Positions 5,810 to 7,830 of a stretch of 7,830 bases of DNA are shown piece after piece (position 1 is the first letter of the stretch; every line of letters starts with the position of its first letter). Made by a program: the position numbers and the translations under genes. The DNA is taken from NCBI GenBank assembly GCA_964646985.1, contig CAZYFI010000064.1, forward strand, positions 1 through 7,830. Reading direction: 5' to 3'. Below the pieces are notes generated by a model that was not told the DNA's origin, did no database searches, and saw only the letters and a program-made list of their open reading frames with translations. Source of the stretch: UBA2253 sp964646985. GTDB taxonomy: Bacteria; Bacillota_I; Bacilli_A; ML615J-28; CAG-698.

Positions 5810-6727
5810 ATGAAATGTATCTTTTTATATAACCCCATGAGTGGAAAAGGCAGTTTGAGTTCAAAATTAAATGAAATCAAACAAAAACTAGAAACCAAGT
5901 TCGATGAAGTGGTAATCTATCAAACAAAAAGTGCTTTGGACACAATAGAAAAAGCCAAACAAGCCTGTCATGAATATGACGCTATTTTGTTTTCTGGTGG
6001 TGATGGAACTTTCAATGATGTTGCTTGTGGAGTGGCTACGCAGTCAAAACGACCCGTTTTAGGCTATATTCCTTCTGGAACGGTCAATGATATTGCTAGA
6101 AATTTAAAAATTCCGCGCAATTTAGAAAGAGCACTTGATGTGATCCTTGATGGTCAAACGGTTTTCCATGATGTTGGTAAGATTAATGATCGTTTTTTCA
6201 TCTATGTTGCTGCATTAGGAACATTTTCTGGTGTTAGTTACCGCACAACGCATGATGCGAAGCGCTTATTGGGCCGTCTTGCCTACGCATTTGATGGATT
6301 AAAAGAAATTTCTAACCCTACCCTATCTAAAGTGAGGTTAATTACCGAACACGATGATATCACTGTGGATACTCCGCTTCTTTTGGTACTCAATTCTATT
6401 TCGGTTGGTGGAGTGCCATTTAATAAAAATGGGCATTTAAACGATGGAAGATTTGATATATTGATTGTGAAAAAAGGGGCATATAGCGGTCTTTTAAACA
6501 TCATCAAATTGTTTATTTTAGGGATTCTGAAATTGAGAAGAAGTCACGTGACGCATCATTTCAAATCTTCTTCGTTTACCATTGAAGTACAAAAGGAACC
6601 TACATGGTGTGTTGATGGCGAAGCTGGATCAAAAGGCACAGTGAAAATTGAAAATTTGCACAATTACTTAGAAATATATATTCCAAGAAAAGCCAACAAA
6701 AAAACAAAATCCAAATTGTTTCAATAA
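5810..6727 (+). CDS. Diacylglycerol kinase family lipid kinase (DgkB/YegS/BmrU-like)
   Basis: The product has 305 residues, close to the usual size of about 300. It is expected to phosphorylate diacylglycerol or a related lipid with ATP at the inner face of the membrane, recycling diacylglycerol to phosphatidic acid for phospholipid synthesis. The DAGKc catalytic domain comprises NPMSGKG (8-14), the nucleotide-binding GGDGT (63-67) with N69, and PSGTVNDIARNL (88-99), a family motif. The C-terminal beta-sandwich domain has LNDGRFDILIV (210-220), matching the conserved NDGxFD region, and VDGE (268-271), whose acidic pair is conserved in DgkB-type enzymes. There is no transmembrane helix apart from a hydrophobic stretch at about 227-241, likely a membrane-contacting helix. 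It is the first gene of an operon, 23 bases before the HNH-like gene. Whether it is the essential DgkB type or a paralogue such as YtlR or BmrU cannot be decided by eye, so I give no symbol. Confidence 0.92.
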   Translation: MKCIFLYNPMSGKGSLSSKLNEIKQKLETKFDEVVIYQTKSALDTIEKAKQACHEYDAILFSGGDGTFNDVACGVATQSKRPVLGYIPSGTVNDIARNLKIPRNLERALDVILDGQTVFHDVGKINDRFFIYVAALGTFSGVSYRTTHDAKRLLGRLAYAFDGLKEISNPTLSKVRLITEHDDITVDTPLLLVLNSISVGGVPFNKNGHLNDGRFDILIVKKGAYSGLLNIIKLFILGILKLRRSHVTHHFKSSSFTIEVQKEPTWCVDGEAGSKGTVKIENLHNYLEIYIPRKANKKTKSKLFQ

Positions 6728-6750
6728 CAATTAGAAAAGGAAATATTATC

Positions 6751-7092
6751 ATGGAACAAAATAAGGCCTTGGCCATTTGGCAAGCTGAAATGGGAAACAA
6801 AGAATATGCTTATGATTTTTCTGGAAGAAAAATGAAGCAAAGCGATTACTTACTTGACAATCAAGTTGGTTGGGTTGTTACCTATTTGCGTCCACTCAAC
6901 CAAGGTGGAAAAGATGACGATGGCAATATCATCATCATGCATCATCGTTCAGCTGAAGAAAAAGGACAAAAATTCCCCCAATTTATGACTAACGACAAAC
7001 AATTTGTTATAAGATATGATGAAAAAGGTGACTTTTATTATGTTGAGCGCATCATTGATGAAGATGATGATGACGATGAGAGTTTAATTTAA
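6751..7092 (+). CDS. Small HNH-like protein with degenerate active-site motif and acidic tail
   Basis: The product has 113 residues with no signal or membrane segment, so it is probably cytoplasmic. The pattern IWQAEMG, AYDFSGRKMKQSDY (20-33), GWVVTYLRPLNQGG (40-53), a short Asn-containing turn (DDDGNIIIMHH, 55-65) and EEKGQKFPQF (69-78) resembles small HNH-type proteins of Firmicutes. Those typically read GWxxDHIxPxSxGG, then N, H and NxEKxxxFP. Here the Asp-His of the first strand is replaced by Thr-Tyr (T44, Y45), while the later Asn59 and His64/His65 remain. If the family call is right, nuclease activity is likely lost. The C-terminus, DEDDDDDESLI, is strongly acidic and is encoded by a GAT/GAC-rich run at 7057-7080. 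AAAAGGA at 6735-6741 lies nine bases before ATG. Its stop is two bases before rsmD, so the two are co-translated. The family link is from memory of motifs. Its function is unknown, and a nucleic-acid or ribosome-linked binding role is only inferred from context. Confidence 0.7.
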   Translation: MEQNKALAIWQAEMGNKEYAYDFSGRKMKQSDYLLDNQVGWVVTYLRPLNQGGKDDDGNIIIMHHRSAEEKGQKFPQFMTNDKQFVIRYDEKGDFYYVERIIDEDDDDDESLI

Positions 7093-7094
7093 TT

Positions 7095-7670
7095 ATGCGC
7101 ATTATTGCTGGTAAGTATAAAGGAAGAACCCTGGCGACACTAGAAGGAATGAATACACGTCCAATGATGGACCGCATGAAAGAATCCGTCTTTAACATTC
7201 TGGGACCTTTTTTTGAAGGCCAAGAAGTCTTAGATTTGTTTGGTGGAAGTGGAGCCCTTAGCTTAGAAGCCATCAGTAGAGGGTGCAAATATTCTCACAT
7301 TGTTGATGCTTCAAAAGAAGCAATGGCTGTCATAGAAGCGAATGTGAAAAAACTAGGGGTGGAAAAACAAATCTCTATGCATCTATCTTCTTATGAACAA
7401 GCTTTAAAACAACTGAGTAAACGTCAGTTGTCGTTTGATATTATTTTCTTAGATCCTCCTTATCGATTGAGTGTGATGGATGATATCATATCCTTTCTAA
7501 TGAAAGAAAAGATGATTTGTGATGAAGGATATATCGTTTGTCAGTATCAAAAGAATACATATCAACCAAAAGAATATAGCAATGATGTTTATAAGTTGTC
7601 GATTAAAAAAAATTATACATATGCAATTAGTGAAATAACCATTTATCAATTTCATGATGCAACAAAGTAA
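7095..7670 (+). CDS. rsmD: 16S rRNA (guanine(966)-N(2))-methyltransferase RsmD
   Basis: The product has 191 residues, the normal length. It uses S-adenosylmethionine to methylate the N2 of G966 (E. coli numbering) in 16S rRNA helix 31, near the P site, acting on the assembled small subunit. The N-terminus MRIIAGKYKGR is the family's opening, followed by TRPMMDRMKESVFNIL (21-36), matching TRPTxDRxREALFNIL. The SAM-binding motif I is DLFGGSGALSLEA (47-59), with acidic D71 at the end of strand 2, and the catalytic N-methyltransferase motif IV is DPPY (120-123). The start is two bases after the previous stop and has only a weak ribosome binding site (GAGAG near 7079-7083), so translation probably depends on coupling to the upstream gene. 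In many Firmicutes coaD follows rsmD; here a terminator and tRNA-Arg follow instead. Confidence 0.95.
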   Translation: MRIIAGKYKGRTLATLEGMNTRPMMDRMKESVFNILGPFFEGQEVLDLFGGSGALSLEAISRGCKYSHIVDASKEAMAVIEANVKKLGVEKQISMHLSSYEQALKQLSKRQLSFDIIFLDPPYRLSVMDDIISFLMKEKMICDEGYIVCQYQKNTYQPKEYSNDVYKLSIKKNYTYAISEITIYQFHDATK

Positions 7671-7694
7671 AATATGGGTTCACTCATATTTTTT
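7669..7694 (+). terminator. Rho-independent terminator after rsmD
   Basis: An AT-rich stem of about 10 pairs (7669-7678 with 7683-7692, one wobble) closes a TTCA loop, and its 3' arm runs into a T tract ending at 7694. The stem starts within the TAA stop codon of rsmD. It is weaker than the other terminators because its base is A-T only. Confidence 0.75.
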
Positions 7695-7695
7695 C

Positions 7696-7724
7696 TTTAC
7701 TTTTGGGTTCTTTTGATGTATAAT
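7696..7724 (+). promoter_or_regulatory. Promoter for tRNA-Arg
   Basis: TTTACT (7696-7701), a 17-base spacer and a perfect TATAAT (7719-7724) lie 20 bases upstream of the mature tRNA end. The -35 box matches the consensus at four of six positions. Confidence 0.75.
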
Positions 7725-7744
7725 CATCTATGCTAATATCAAAT

Positions 7745-7821
<77 letters not shown>

Positions 7822-7830
7822 TATAGAAAT

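Overview
The window is low-GC bacterial DNA with strong AAGGAGG-type ribosome binding sites, near-consensus sigma-70/sigma-A promoters, intrinsic terminators and tRNA genes that encode their own CCA ends. This suits a low-GC Gram-positive lineage (Bacillota) or a wall-less relative that keeps the standard code, such as Acholeplasma or Izemoplasma types. TGA behaves as a stop, because every intact gene reads through with TGG-coded tryptophan and the first partial gene ends at TGA just before a terminator. The exact taxon cannot be fixed from the window. All genes I support lie on the + strand.

Layout: (1) 1-92, the last 16 codons of a protein ending in an IRIDDIxFYG tail, followed by a terminator. 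(2) 112-244, a promoter and tRNA-Asn(GTT). (3) 289-1312, a monocistronic unit for a membrane protein with a DUF1566/Lcl-type C-terminal domain. A 10-N assembly gap splits it into two apparent frames, and I annotate it as one gene. (4) 1343-5626, a three-gene operon with a clear promoter and terminator. It encodes a membrane-anchored thioredoxin-fold protein without catalytic cysteines and the two half-transporters of a heterodimeric ABC exporter. The two NBDs carry complementary degenerations (Walker B Asp in the first, LSVGQ signature in the second), which predicts one dead and one active ATP site. (5) 5627-5759, a short intergenic stretch with a perfect hairpin and an unattached, ideal Shine-Dalgarno sequence. 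(6) 5760-7694, a promoter, a diacylglycerol-kinase-family lipid kinase, a small HNH-like protein whose expected Asp-His is missing, the 16S rRNA methyltransferase RsmD, and a terminator. (7) 7696-7821, a promoter and tRNA-Arg(TCT).

Most of the window is chromosomal housekeeping and transport. I see no CRISPR array, insertion sequence, phage module or recognisable defence system. The points most worth following are the cysteine-less thioredoxin-like protein in the exporter operon, the apparently inactivated HNH-fold protein beside rsmD, and the orphan ribosome binding site between the two operons.
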